From NCBI GenBank assembly GCA_937974245.1, contig CALJKV010000077.1:1-7817 (forward strand): 7,817 nucleotides of DNA, given 5' to 3'. The notes beneath the pieces are model-generated. The model searched no databases. It was not told the DNA's origin and was given only the letters and a program-made list of their open reading frames with translations. Below, one piece after another: positions 1 through 7,086 of the stretch (positions within the stretch are counted from its first letter, which is position 1; every line of letters starts with the position of its first letter). Origin of the DNA: an uncultured Chloroflexota bacterium. Its GTDB lineage: Bacteria; Chloroflexota; Anaerolineae; Aggregatilineales; Phototrophicaceae. The position numbers were made by a program, and so were the translations under genes.

Positions 1-1150
1 CGCGGACTTCGGTAGACGCCCAGCCGGTGAGCGCCGTCGCCAGCGTCGCCACAACATTCGAGGCGACCTTGCCATCTGAGCCGACCGAGGCGATGAAGCT
101 GTTCGCCAGCAGCGCGGCATCGTCTTTCTTCGCTGAAAGGGCCTGTGCCAGCGCCTTGAGATCGTTCATGGCGTTATAGATGTCGCCGAGGTTAGGGAAA
201 CGGATCAGGCAGGCGGCCAGCAGGGCAGCGGCGCTGTCGCTCCAGAACTTGTTGTCCCCCTGCGCCGAGGGCACCAGCACGTCGGCGATGGCGCGGGCAT
301 CCGATACATTGTCAATCCCTTCAGCCAGGTTGTAGCGCGGCCCGATGGTTGAGGTGGGGTCATGGACAACGACCAGGTGACGGGTGACGGCAGCGTACTT
401 GAGGATATGCCCGGTAATTTCACCCTGCGGATCAGCCACCACCAGCGAATGCCCGGCGCGCATCCGGTCGGCGATGGCGGGCAGGATGATGCCCTGGGTC
501 TTGCCGGAGCCGGGGCCGCCGAGGGTCAGGACGCCGCGCGCTACGTCCTCGCCACCGAGGGAGAAACGCCCCTGGCCGAGGTCGAGACGGCGTTTGCCCT
601 CGCCCCAGAACGCGCCAAGGAGCGTTAGCCCTTCCGGGTCATCGCGGCGGAAACGTTTGTACTCGCGCATGGTGCAGAAGTGCGACGACCCGAGCGCGCC
701 GCGCCGGACCTGGGGATTCCGCAGCCGATCCACGCGCTCGCGCAGCCAGCCGCCATTACGGATGCCGCTGTGCAGCCCCAACGTGACAAAGAATCCCAGC
801 ATGACGAGCAGCATCCCGAACAGGAAGAGGCGCATGGCGTCCACGTTCGACGGTGCGCCGGTCAGAAGTTGGATGAACCCGTTGACCGTCTGTCGCCCCC
901 GCAGCGGCTGCACCGCCATGTTGCCGAGCAGGGTGACATACACTGCTGACACCCCCAGGAGGACAATGAGGTGAGCGACCAGCTTCGCGCCGCGTTTCCA
1001 GCCGGAGAGTTTCTGTCCTTCGCTGGTGCGCTGGATGCCCGCCCCTAACATGGCACTCACAACCAGCGGGGTGAGCGGGGTCAGGCACAGGAGCGGGGCG
1101 AGGCAGCCGCCCAGCAGCGCCCGCCCCTCGGTGAACAACCAGTAGAACAT
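1..1150 (-). CDS. VirD4/TraG-type conjugation coupling protein, N-terminal 383 residues (runs off window)
   Basis: Coupling proteins are inner-membrane ATPases that bring the relaxase-DNA complex to the type IV secretion channel. Reading from the ATG at 1150, the frame stays open to base 1. The N-terminus has hydrophobic segments at about residues 11-35, 58-78 and 105-127, fitting the membrane anchor. A Walker A loop, GGPGSGKTQ, is at 211-219. The strand SLVVADPQGE at 235-244 corresponds to the family's DPKGE motif, with Gln in place of Lys. A typical FWSDSAAALLAACL stretch at 302-315 follows. The DE Walker B box would lie further on, outside the window. The start is supported by GGTGAGG (1159-1165) 8 bases upstream; this site includes the stop codon of the preceding gene, so the two are probably coupled. 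Family assignment is confident; the exact subfamily is not. Confidence 0.92.
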   Translation of the reverse strand, partial: MFYWLFTEGRALLGGCLAPLLCLTPLTPLVVSAMLGAGIQRTSEGQKLSGWKRGAKLVAHLIVLLGVSAVYVTLLGNMAVQPLRGRQTVNGFIQLLTGAPSNVDAMRLFLFGMLLVMLGFFVTLGLHSGIRNGGWLRERVDRLRNPQVRRGALGSSHFCTMREYKRFRRDDPEGLTLLGAFWGEGKRRLDLGQGRFSLGGEDVARGVLTLGGPGSGKTQGIILPAIADRMRAGHSLVVADPQGEITGHILKYAAVTRHLVVVHDPTSTIGPRYNLAEGIDNVSDARAIADVLVPSAQGDNKFWSDSAAALLAACLIRFPNLGDIYNAMNDLKALAQALSAKKDDAALLANSFIASVGSDGKVASNVVATLATALTGWASTEVR

Positions 1151-1160
1151 AGATCAGACC

Positions 1161-1586
1161 TCACCAGCGATAAGCATCTTCCGGGCCGATGTCAAACAGC
1201 GTATCGTAATCCAGGATGTAGGCATATTCACGCCGGTCTTTGACTGCCCGCTTTTTCACCAGGTCGAGCATACACAGGAAGAAGTCACGCTGTTTCGTCT
1301 GGGCAAGCTGGCGGGCTTCGGTCATCATGCGCTGGACATCGGCCTCAAATTCCTTCGGGCCGCGGTAGCCTTTGAAGGTATACAGGTCGTTGGACAGGTA
1401 CCCATTTGACAACCAGCGTTTATCAATCGCGCCAAGCCGGTGCCCGGTACAGGGGTCAATGAAGTAGCGGAAGCGGTACTCGATATTCGGGCAGCCCTCT
1501 TCCCAGCCGGCGGCTTCGACGACGAAACTGCCCCGTTCCTCGTTATAGGTTGCATACCACTGGGTTGTATCAGACAGGTCAGACAT
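1161..1586 (-). CDS. Hypothetical 141-residue protein upstream of the coupling protein
   Basis: I do not recognise this protein. It appears soluble, with no signal peptide or membrane segment. The first 75 residues are rich in aromatic residues and look beta-stranded (for example the EYRFRYFIDP stretch at 36-45). A charged helical part follows at about 78-120, and the C-terminus is acidic and tyrosine-rich. Three cysteines (32, 46, 105) form no obvious metal site. The start at 1586 has a strong site, AAGGAAGGA, 5 bases upstream. Its TGA stop falls in the ribosome binding site of the virD4-like gene 10 bases on, pointing to co-expression. GC content is visibly lower than in the large acidic genes (about half in the stretch 1201-1260), so it may have a different origin. 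A role as an accessory to the coupling protein is inference from position only. Confidence 0.8.
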   Translation of the reverse strand: MSDLSDTTQWYATYNEERGSFVVEAAGWEEGCPNIEYRFRYFIDPCTGHRLGAIDKRWLSNGYLSNDLYTFKGYRGPKEFEADVQRMMTEARQLAQTKQRDFFLCMLDLVKKRAVKDRREYAYILDYDTLFDIGPEDAYRW

Positions 1587-1627
1587 ACAATTCCTTCCTT
1601 ATGATTATTCAGCATTTGACGGTTCGC

Positions 1628-1662
1628 GCCTGAACCCGCTATTCAGGATATTAGGTTCAGGC
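1628..1662. repeat. Perfect 9-bp inverted repeat with an alternative inner hairpin
   Basis: GCCTGAACC (1628-1636) is the exact reverse complement of GGTTCAGGC (1654-1662), with a 17-base loop. A third arm, TTCAGG at 1642-1647, can instead pair with CCTGAA at 1629-1634, so two hairpins compete. It lies in the 90-bp gap (1587-1676) between the 63-residue membrane gene and the 141-residue gene. No T-run follows on either strand, so it does not look like an intrinsic terminator. An operator for a dimeric regulator, or an mRNA structure affecting the next gene, are possible. On the minus strand the loop holds TAATAT, a weak -10-like string without a convincing -35. Confidence 0.6.
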
Positions 1663-1676
1663 AGGTTGACATGGGA

Positions 1677-1868
1677 CTAACGCCCTTCATCCCGGGTAGT
1701 CAGCCGGAGGTGATTGCCCAGCCAGCCGATCAGGGTCAGCAGGAGGACGGTCAGGTAGAGCGCCTCGCCGAAACGCAGGCCAACAGCCTGACCGATGGCT
1801 GTCCCGGCCAGGAGCAGCGTGACCAGGACGAACCCGCCCTGGAGGGTGTGGGGTGTGGCGATCCGCAT
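1677..1868 (-). CDS. Small two-helix membrane protein, 63 residues
   Basis: Two hydrophobic segments, at about residues 11-30 and 36-54, are joined by a short loop containing one Arg. A basic and acidic tail (LRLTTRDEGR) follows. This predicts a hairpin in the inner membrane. The ATG at 1868 is preceded by AAAGGA with 7 bases of spacing after the GG. The gene starts 15 bases after the stop of the 686-residue gene, so it should be co-transcribed. No family is recognisable at this length. Small hairpin membrane proteins next to conjugation genes are sometimes channel subunits, coupling-protein partners or entry-exclusion factors; none of these is shown here. Confidence 0.75.
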   Translation of the reverse strand: MRIATPHTLQGGFVLVTLLLAGTAIGQAVGLRFGEALYLTVLLLTLIGWLGNHLRLTTRDEGR

Positions 1869-1883
1869 CGTGAATCCTTTCGG

Positions 1884-3944
1884 CTACAGATCGAAGTCCG
1901 GCGCGACCGGCGGAGTTTCCGGTTCATCGTGTGCAGCCGCCTGATGGAGCGGGTCGGTATACAGCCCCTCGGCCTCGAGACGCGCTTCGTATTCAGCATT
2001 CGGGTTGTAGGGATGCCAGTCCGCCCGGTCGTGCGTCAGCGTCAGGTCGCCGCGCTGGAAGGCGGCGCGATCCTCGCCTGTGAGTGGCTTCCAGGCCACC
2101 GGCAGGTTCTCCAACCGGGCGACTTCCTCGGCCAGCTCCGGCCCTTCGAGCAGCCCCGGCAGGAGATACCCCTTGAACTCCTCCGCGAATTTGTCCGCTG
2201 CCCCGGTCGTCTCGAAGTGCGCCATCTCGAGCAGGCGGACGGGTTCGTCGGCGGGGATGTCCGTCCGCTCCGCGCCGTACGGCAGGCCATCGTAGACGGC
2301 GATGTGCAAAGCATGGCCGAGCGACGCGCCATCCGGGTCGTTGACCGGCAGCGTCTGTAAGTGCCAGTGTGGGGACTCCTCCGGTTCCAGCGAAGCGGCC
2401 TCCGCTGCCCACGCCTGGGTCTCGCGCCAGGTGACGCCGTGTCGCGCCAGCGAGTCGTTGATCTCGTCCTCACGGAGCGTCACAAAGGCATCGGGCGGCC
2501 CCTGGGTGAAGAGGCGCGGGTCGGTGCGGTCGGGGTCAATCACTCCTGCCGCGACCCCTTCTTCCTCGACCAGCCGCATGGCGCCGGTCACATCGCCCCG
2601 CTCCAGCAGTGTGCTGGTGGCCTCGGCCTGCCCCCGCGCCGCCTCCCAATCGGGCTGAGGGATGACCAGCCGCTCGTAGTCGTCCGCCCCCCAGGTCTTC
2701 ATGACATCGAGAAACGCCTCACCGTTGGCCGCAATCGCGCCGACATGGTAGGACGGCCCGGCCAGTTCGCGCTCGCGTTCGGTGATAAACGGGTCTTCCG
2801 GGGCATCATCCTCAAAAAAGATGCGCTCGTCCGTCCGCTGCGGATCGAGATAGCCGTTGGCGACGGCCATGCGTTCGGCACGGTTCATAGCGGATTCCAA
2901 TCCCTTTTCTTTCAGGACCTGCTCCAGATCGCGTTCGTCTTCCCCGGCATCCTCGTAGGTGGGATACTCCCCAACCGTCAGGGTATCAAAGCGCCGTTCG
3001 CTGCCGTCCATCCAGGTTTTCACGGCTTCCAGGCTGGGCTGTGTTGATGGCCCCACGCCATAGCCGAAGTAGTATTCGGGTCGCGGATAGAGCGCCGGGA
3101 TGTCGAGCGGATCGGGGAAGTCCCGGTCGTAAGCATCGGCCACATCGTGGGCGAACTGCTGCGCCATGAACACATCTCCTTTCGCGAGATACATCTCCAA
3201 CCCCGGCAGCGGCCAGGCCGAACCGGGGTCGTCATCGGGCAAGGGCATGACCGGGTACGAGTCGCGGCGCGTCGCGCCATCGGGCATATCCAACTCGCGG
3301 AAGTAGCGCAGTTCGTGTGCGCCGGGGTTATCCGTCGCGGCCACGTCAAACCAGTGCGCCGTGCCGCCGCCGTCCACATGGCGCAGCGGGCGGTCTTCGG
3401 GGGCAAACAGGGGTGTGCCCACTGTCCGGCTACCACTTCGCTCGGCTTCAACCTGCGCTGCCGCCAGCCCGGCATCCGTCCCTTCGAGGGCAAAGGCGAC
3501 ATCCACCCGCTCAACCGCGGCTTCTACCGGCTCGCGTTCTCCCGTCTTCAGAGAGGCGCTGGCAACGCCGTTCGCGCCAATCGCCAGCAGGTAGGCGGCA
3601 GTGGGATCGCCGTCGGGCGGATAGGCGACCACGAGATACGTCACCGCCCCTTCGTCGGGTTGATCGCGCAGCCGTTCGGCATCATCACCCCACCCGGCCA
3701 GGCCGTCCCGCTCAAGGGCGGTCTCGACCTGGACGAGATGTTCTTCGGCCTCCATCCACGAGGGGTACCCCCCGACCGTGAGGCGCTGCTCATGATCCAA
3801 CCCCTGGGCATCCGTTGACAACCGCACCAGGTCGACATGATACTGGGCGCCGAGGGCATCATCCCCCGGCGGCACGATCTCGGCGGAATAGATCGAACCA
3901 TCTTCGTCCACGTAACGGGTTGGATTTTCACCGTTGTCACTCAT
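1884..3944 (-). CDS. Acidic multi-module repeat protein, 686 residues, unknown function
   Basis: I do not recognise this family. The protein is strongly acidic, has no visible cysteine, signal peptide or membrane segment, and should be cytoplasmic. It is built of degenerate repeats. The clearest pair is residues 291-398 and 399-498. Each has a Tyr-x-(Val/Phe)-Gly strand, a KTW turn, a helix after a Pro-aromatic dipeptide, then G-x-(Leu/Ile)-DP-x-RTD-x-R-(Ile/Leu)-F and a closing Phe-x-Thr segment. Weaker copies begin near 35 (YHVDLV, then PSWMEAEEHL), 117 and 196, and a divergent one near 525. The C-terminal tail (about 640-686) is Pro/Glu/Asp-rich. The ATG at 3944 overlaps the ribbon-helix-helix gene by 8 bp and follows AAAGGGGG. 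The 388-residue protein upstream carries a related module. Acidity would fit a DNA-mimic or protein-binding scaffold, but that is speculation. Confidence 0.87.
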   Translation of the reverse strand: MSDNGENPTRYVDEDGSIYSAEIVPPGDDALGAQYHVDLVRLSTDAQGLDHEQRLTVGGYPSWMEAEEHLVQVETALERDGLAGWGDDAERLRDQPDEGAVTYLVVAYPPDGDPTAAYLLAIGANGVASASLKTGEREPVEAAVERVDVAFALEGTDAGLAAAQVEAERSGSRTVGTPLFAPEDRPLRHVDGGGTAHWFDVAATDNPGAHELRYFRELDMPDGATRRDSYPVMPLPDDDPGSAWPLPGLEMYLAKGDVFMAQQFAHDVADAYDRDFPDPLDIPALYPRPEYYFGYGVGPSTQPSLEAVKTWMDGSERRFDTLTVGEYPTYEDAGEDERDLEQVLKEKGLESAMNRAERMAVANGYLDPQRTDERIFFEDDAPEDPFITERERELAGPSYHVGAIAANGEAFLDVMKTWGADDYERLVIPQPDWEAARGQAEATSTLLERGDVTGAMRLVEEEGVAAGVIDPDRTDPRLFTQGPPDAFVTLREDEINDSLARHGVTWRETQAWAAEAASLEPEESPHWHLQTLPVNDPDGASLGHALHIAVYDGLPYGAERTDIPADEPVRLLEMAHFETTGAADKFAEEFKGYLLPGLLEGPELAEEVARLENLPVAWKPLTGEDRAAFQRGDLTLTHDRADWHPYNPNAEYEARLEAEGLYTDPLHQAAAHDEPETPPVAPDFDL

Positions 3945-4176
3945 GCGTCCCCCTTTCGCTCAGGCGCACCGGGAAAGTAACCGACTCAGACTGCACGGCC
4001 ACGAACTGCCCGGTCTGCGGCAGCCGTCCTGGTTCGGCCAGGGTGAGCTGGATGGCCTTGCGGATGGTGGCCGACTTGTCGAGTTGGAAACGTGCGGCCA
4101 GAGCTTCAAGCAGCTCACGTTCCTCAGTCGAGAGGCGGACGGTGACGCTGTGGTCGCGGATAACGGCGTCGCTCAT
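3937..4176 (-). CDS. Ribbon-helix-helix (CopG/Arc-like) DNA-binding protein, 79 residues
   Basis: The N-terminal half has the ribbon-helix-helix pattern: a strand VTVRL at 11-15, helix A at about 17-30 (TEERELLEALAARF), a turn with LDKS, and helix B at about 34-46. Such proteins bind DNA as dimers through the paired strands. In mobile elements they serve as plasmid-copy or operon repressors, antitoxins or relaxosome accessory factors. I chose ATG 4176 rather than the in-frame GTG at 4191 because the bases between them are the ribosome binding site GGAGGTGG. ATG 4176 also makes a 4-bp ATGA overlap with the stop of the 388-residue gene. Residues 47-79 are an extension with a second strand-like piece, SVTFPVRLSER, resembling the N-terminal SVTVRLSTEER. 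No toxin gene is adjacent, so an antitoxin role is less likely. Confidence 0.85.
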   Translation of the reverse strand: MSDAVIRDHSVTVRLSTEERELLEALAARFQLDKSATIRKAIQLTLAEPGRLPQTGQFVAVQSESVTFPVRLSERGTHE

Positions 4177-5339
4177 AGTTCCACCTCCCACTGGTCACGG
4201 GTGTAGTCGGCGATGTCGCGGGCGGCATCGGCTTCCAGCGGCAGCCCGCGCCCGGTCTCCCACAGCTCGCGCTGGTCGGTCGCCAGCGCCATGCCTTCAG
4301 CCGCATCAAAGACCGGCTCGATCCCGCCCTTCTGCGCCACCTGAATGAGATACTCGGCGGCAGTGTAGGCTTTATCCCAGTCACCGGGGACACACGGCGC
4401 GAGCTGCGCCTCCATCGCCCCGGTTTCGGGGTTGCGCCCCAGCGAGAGGATTGAGGTGATGCAGTTTTCCCGGTCATCCTTGTCAGGTTGAAAGACGCCG
4501 ATCCAGTAGGCGGTGCCGGTGGCGGCATCGTAGAAGGGCGGCGGGTCTTGCGCCGGATTGAAACCGTCAGCCTGCACGCCGATGGCGTTCAGCGCCTGGA
4601 AGGCCGGTTCCTCGTCCAGGGTGGGCGTCTCCCGTTCGACCACAACCCCGCCGAGTTCAATCGCGGTCTGGAGCAGCGGATCGGTCATGTAGTCAGGCGG
4701 ATCGTCGCGCCCGGCGATGTCGCCGGCATCCAGGCCGCGCAGGTGGTCGTAAGCGGCGTACTCCTCCGGCTCCGCGCCGCGCCAACCAGTCGTCTCCGGG
4801 TTCATGGCCGCCGCCTGGCGTTCAGCGAACCCCGGCACCTGATAGGGCGGTAGCCCCTGATCATGAATCTGCTCTTGCAGGGTATGGTAGAAGGCGGACG
4901 CCACATCGACATCATCAAAAGCGGCCACCGGCAGGTAGCTGCCGCCCAGGTCGCCGGTGTTGGTGTTGGCATACACGTCGATCGCGCCGACTTCGTAGCG
5001 CGTCCCGGCCTCGGTCTCACGTTCGACACCGATCAGGCGGGCATCGTGCCACGACCAACCTTCATCCGCCGGTTCGGGCGCCTCAAACCCCTGCAAGCCG
5101 TCCTGCGCCAGCGGCGGCACATCCGGCAGGGATCGGGCATCCGCCGGGACAAAGCGGTCATCCTCCGGCAGCCAGGGATCATCGTCCGGGACATACCCAT
5201 CATCCACCGGCATCCCGGTGAACAGATCATCCGGGAAGGGATCGTCGGGCATGAAGTAGGCGTCATCCGGGTGCGGCGGCCCCCAGTCGTTTTCATAATC
5301 CAGTGGCGGCGGTTCAGGCATAGCGGGATAGGCGTTCAT
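4173..5339 (-). CDS. Acidic protein with disordered Pro/Asp-rich N-terminus, 388 residues, unknown function
   Basis: Not a family I recognise. Residues 1-95 are low-complexity and probably disordered, with repeated Pro-Asp-Asp style units (MPDDPFPDD, VPDDDPWLPEDD). From about 113 the chain looks folded. A YEVGAIDVY strand (115-123), a short hairpin and a helix (about 142-162) make a module like those in the 686-residue protein two genes downstream. A second copy, more diverged, begins at AYWIGVF (277-283) and continues through the helix DKAYTAAEYLIQVAQKGG (322-339). Two cysteines only (293, 316). No membrane segment. The ATG at 5339 follows GGAGGAG with 7 bases of spacing, 4 bases after the topoisomerase stop. 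Its own stop overlaps the ribbon-helix-helix start. Tight coupling to topA suggests a job in DNA processing, but this is inference. Confidence 0.86.
   Translation of the reverse strand: MNAYPAMPEPPPLDYENDWGPPHPDDAYFMPDDPFPDDLFTGMPVDDGYVPDDDPWLPEDDRFVPADARSLPDVPPLAQDGLQGFEAPEPADEGWSWHDARLIGVERETEAGTRYEVGAIDVYANTNTGDLGGSYLPVAAFDDVDVASAFYHTLQEQIHDQGLPPYQVPGFAERQAAAMNPETTGWRGAEPEEYAAYDHLRGLDAGDIAGRDDPPDYMTDPLLQTAIELGGVVVERETPTLDEEPAFQALNAIGVQADGFNPAQDPPPFYDAATGTAYWIGVFQPDKDDRENCITSILSLGRNPETGAMEAQLAPCVPGDWDKAYTAAEYLIQVAQKGGIEPVFDAAEGMALATDQRELWETGRGLPLEADAARDIADYTRDQWEVEL
4181..4188 (-). promoter_or_regulatory. Ribosome binding site fixing the start of the ribbon-helix-helix gene
   Basis: GGAGGTGG on the minus strand lies 4 bases before ATG 4176 and inside the last codons of the 388-residue gene. 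It makes the upstream in-frame GTG (4191) an improbable start. Confidence 0.8.
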
Positions 5340-5343
5340 TAAC

Positions 5344-7086
5344 CTACTCCTCCGCCGGATGCAGTGTCAGCGGTTTGGGCGTCTGCCGCGCTTTGACCTG
5401 TCCCAGGGCATATTCCGCCGCCCCGCCCACCTGCGGCTGGAACCCCACCCAGAACGCCTTGAGCACTTCCAGCCGGGTGGTGTCCCCGGCGGCAATCCGA
5501 TCCAGCGATTCCTCCAGGCGGGCGGTGTAGTCGTAGGCCAGGACATCAGCGAAGTGCGCCGTCAGGAAGTCACACAGCGCCACCCCATTTTCGGTCGGCA
5601 CCAGCCGCTTCTGGCTGACCTTCACATAGCCCCGGTCTTTCACGGTGCGCACCATACTCGCATAGGTCGAGGGACGGCCAATGCCACGCTGTTCCAAAGC
5701 CGCGACCAGCGCCGCTTCGGTGTAGCGTGCCGGGGCTCGGGTCTGGTGTTCCTCCACCTGCGACGCGACCAGCGCCAGCGATTGCCCGTTCGCCAGCGGC
5801 GGGAGCGCCCCCGATTCGTCCTCTTCCTCGCCCTCGTCGGTTGGTTCTTCATACACCTTGAGGAAGCCGTCAAAAACCAGTGTCCGCCCGCCGGCGCGGA
5901 ACTCCAGCGGGAAGGGCTGGCCGTGCACCTTGCCGGCGTAAATGACCGCGCCGGTGACGGTGTACAGGGCGGGTGCCATCTGCGAGGCGACGAACCGTTT
6001 CCAGATCAGAGCATAGAGCGCCGCGCCATCGCCTGCGACCGCCTCCGGCAGTCGGGTCACATCCGTCGGGCGGATGGCCTCGTGCGCTTCCTGGGCATTG
6101 GCGGTTTTGACGGTGTAGGTCGGGATTTCCGGCGGCAGGTAGTCGGCTCCGTAGGTCAGGTGGATGGTGGCCCGCGCTGCTGTCTGCGCTTCCGGCGCGA
6201 CCGACACCCCATCGGTGCGCATGTAGGTAATCAAACCGCCCTCATAGAGGGTCTGCGTCAGCTCCATCGTCCGGTCAGGGGACAGCCCCAGGGCTTTCGA
6301 CGCCGCCTGCTGGAGCGAGGAAGTCGTGAACGGGGGCAGCGGCTGGCGCGGCTTGACGGTCTGCCCGGCCTTGCCGACCCACACCTGCGCGCCCGTGAGC
6401 AGCGTCACCAGTTTGTCGAGCGGCTCGCGGGTCATGAACGTGCCCTCCGCCCCTTTCAGGCGGTGCAGTTTGGCCGTGAATTCCGCGCCATCCGCCGCCA
6501 GTTTGAGCGCCAGCGTCCAGTACGGCTGGGGTGTAAAAGCCGCGATCTCACGCTCGCGTTCGACCACCAGCCGCAGGCACACGCTCTGCACCCGCCCAGC
6601 GCTGTATTTGCCATCCAGCGCCTTTGCCGCCAATGGTGAGGCTAAGTACCCCACCAGCCGATCCACAATGCGCCGCGCTTGCTGCGCCTCGACCAGATTC
6701 ACATCCAGCGCCCGGGGATGGGCCACTGCCTCGCGCACCGCCTCCGCTGTGATGGCGTGGAACGCCGCTCGGTAGACCGGCTTGTCCTTCGGCACGTTCG
6801 CCAGCTTCAAGAGGTGCCAGGCGATGGCCTCGCCCTCGCGGTCCGGGTCGGTGGCGACATACACCGCTTCCGCTTCCTTGATCGCCTTGAGCAGCTTCTT
6901 GACGACATTGCCCTTGCCCGGCAGCACGATGTAAGTCGGGCGGAAGTCGCTCTCCACATCCACCCCCAACTCCGCTTCCGGCAGGTCGCGGACGTGACCC
7001 AGGCTGGCTTCGACGCGCCAGCCCGGCCCCAGGAACCCGGCAATCTTTTTCGACTTGGCCGGGGATTCAACGATGACGAGTTTCAT
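5344..7086 (-). CDS. topA: TopA-like type IA DNA topoisomerase, short form without zinc-ribbon tail
   Basis: Type IA enzymes cut one DNA strand through a 5'-phosphotyrosine, pass the other strand and reseal, relaxing negative supercoils. The order of parts is canonical. The Toprim domain opens with KLVIVESPAKSKKI (Glu7) and continues to the metal-binding ATDPDREGEAIAWH (Asp80, Asp82, Glu84). YSAGRVQS is at 161-168 and the active-site LITYMRTDG places the catalytic Tyr at 288. EAHEAIRPTD is at 333-342 and GIGRPSTYAS at 468-477. These favour TopA over TopB. At 580 residues it is shorter than typical chromosomal TopA (about 700-870). It ends soon after the core, with only two cysteines (170, 505), so no tetracysteine zinc ribbons are present. 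The ATG at 7086 follows AAGGAGG (7097-7103). Its position in a conjugation operon suggests an element-encoded copy rather than the housekeeping gene. Confidence 0.96.
   Translation of the reverse strand: MKLVIVESPAKSKKIAGFLGPGWRVEASLGHVRDLPEAELGVDVESDFRPTYIVLPGKGNVVKKLLKAIKEAEAVYVATDPDREGEAIAWHLLKLANVPKDKPVYRAAFHAITAEAVREAVAHPRALDVNLVEAQQARRIVDRLVGYLASPLAAKALDGKYSAGRVQSVCLRLVVEREREIAAFTPQPYWTLALKLAADGAEFTAKLHRLKGAEGTFMTREPLDKLVTLLTGAQVWVGKAGQTVKPRQPLPPFTTSSLQQAASKALGLSPDRTMELTQTLYEGGLITYMRTDGVSVAPEAQTAARATIHLTYGADYLPPEIPTYTVKTANAQEAHEAIRPTDVTRLPEAVAGDGAALYALIWKRFVASQMAPALYTVTGAVIYAGKVHGQPFPLEFRAGGRTLVFDGFLKVYEEPTDEGEEEDESGALPPLANGQSLALVASQVEEHQTRAPARYTEAALVAALEQRGIGRPSTYASMVRTVKDRGYVKVSQKRLVPTENGVALCDFLTAHFADVLAYDYTARLEESLDRIAAGDTTRLEVLKAFWVGFQPQVGGAAEYALGQVKARQTPKPLTLHPAEE

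Noticed and set aside
362..974. Plus-strand frames opposite the coupling protein
   Set aside because: The minus-strand frame encodes Walker A and other family motifs; the plus-strand products are low-complexity Arg/Pro/Ser sequence.
1628..1662. Intrinsic terminator
   Set aside because: The stem is not followed by a T-run on either strand, and coupled genes continue in the same direction.
1671..3818. Several plus-strand open frames of 220-230 residues
   Set aside because: They are antisense to the 686-residue and 63-residue genes, which have proper ribosome binding sites and tight spacing; the plus-strand frames have neither.
4177..4191. GTG 4191 as start of the ribbon-helix-helix gene
   Set aside because: The extra five residues (MGGGT) are the translated Shine-Dalgarno sequence of ATG 4176.
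5359..6639. A 426-residue open frame on the plus strand
   Set aside because: It lies wholly antisense to topA, which has every catalytic motif; the frame is a by-product of high GC, and its protein is Arg/Gly/Gln-rich without a recognisable domain.
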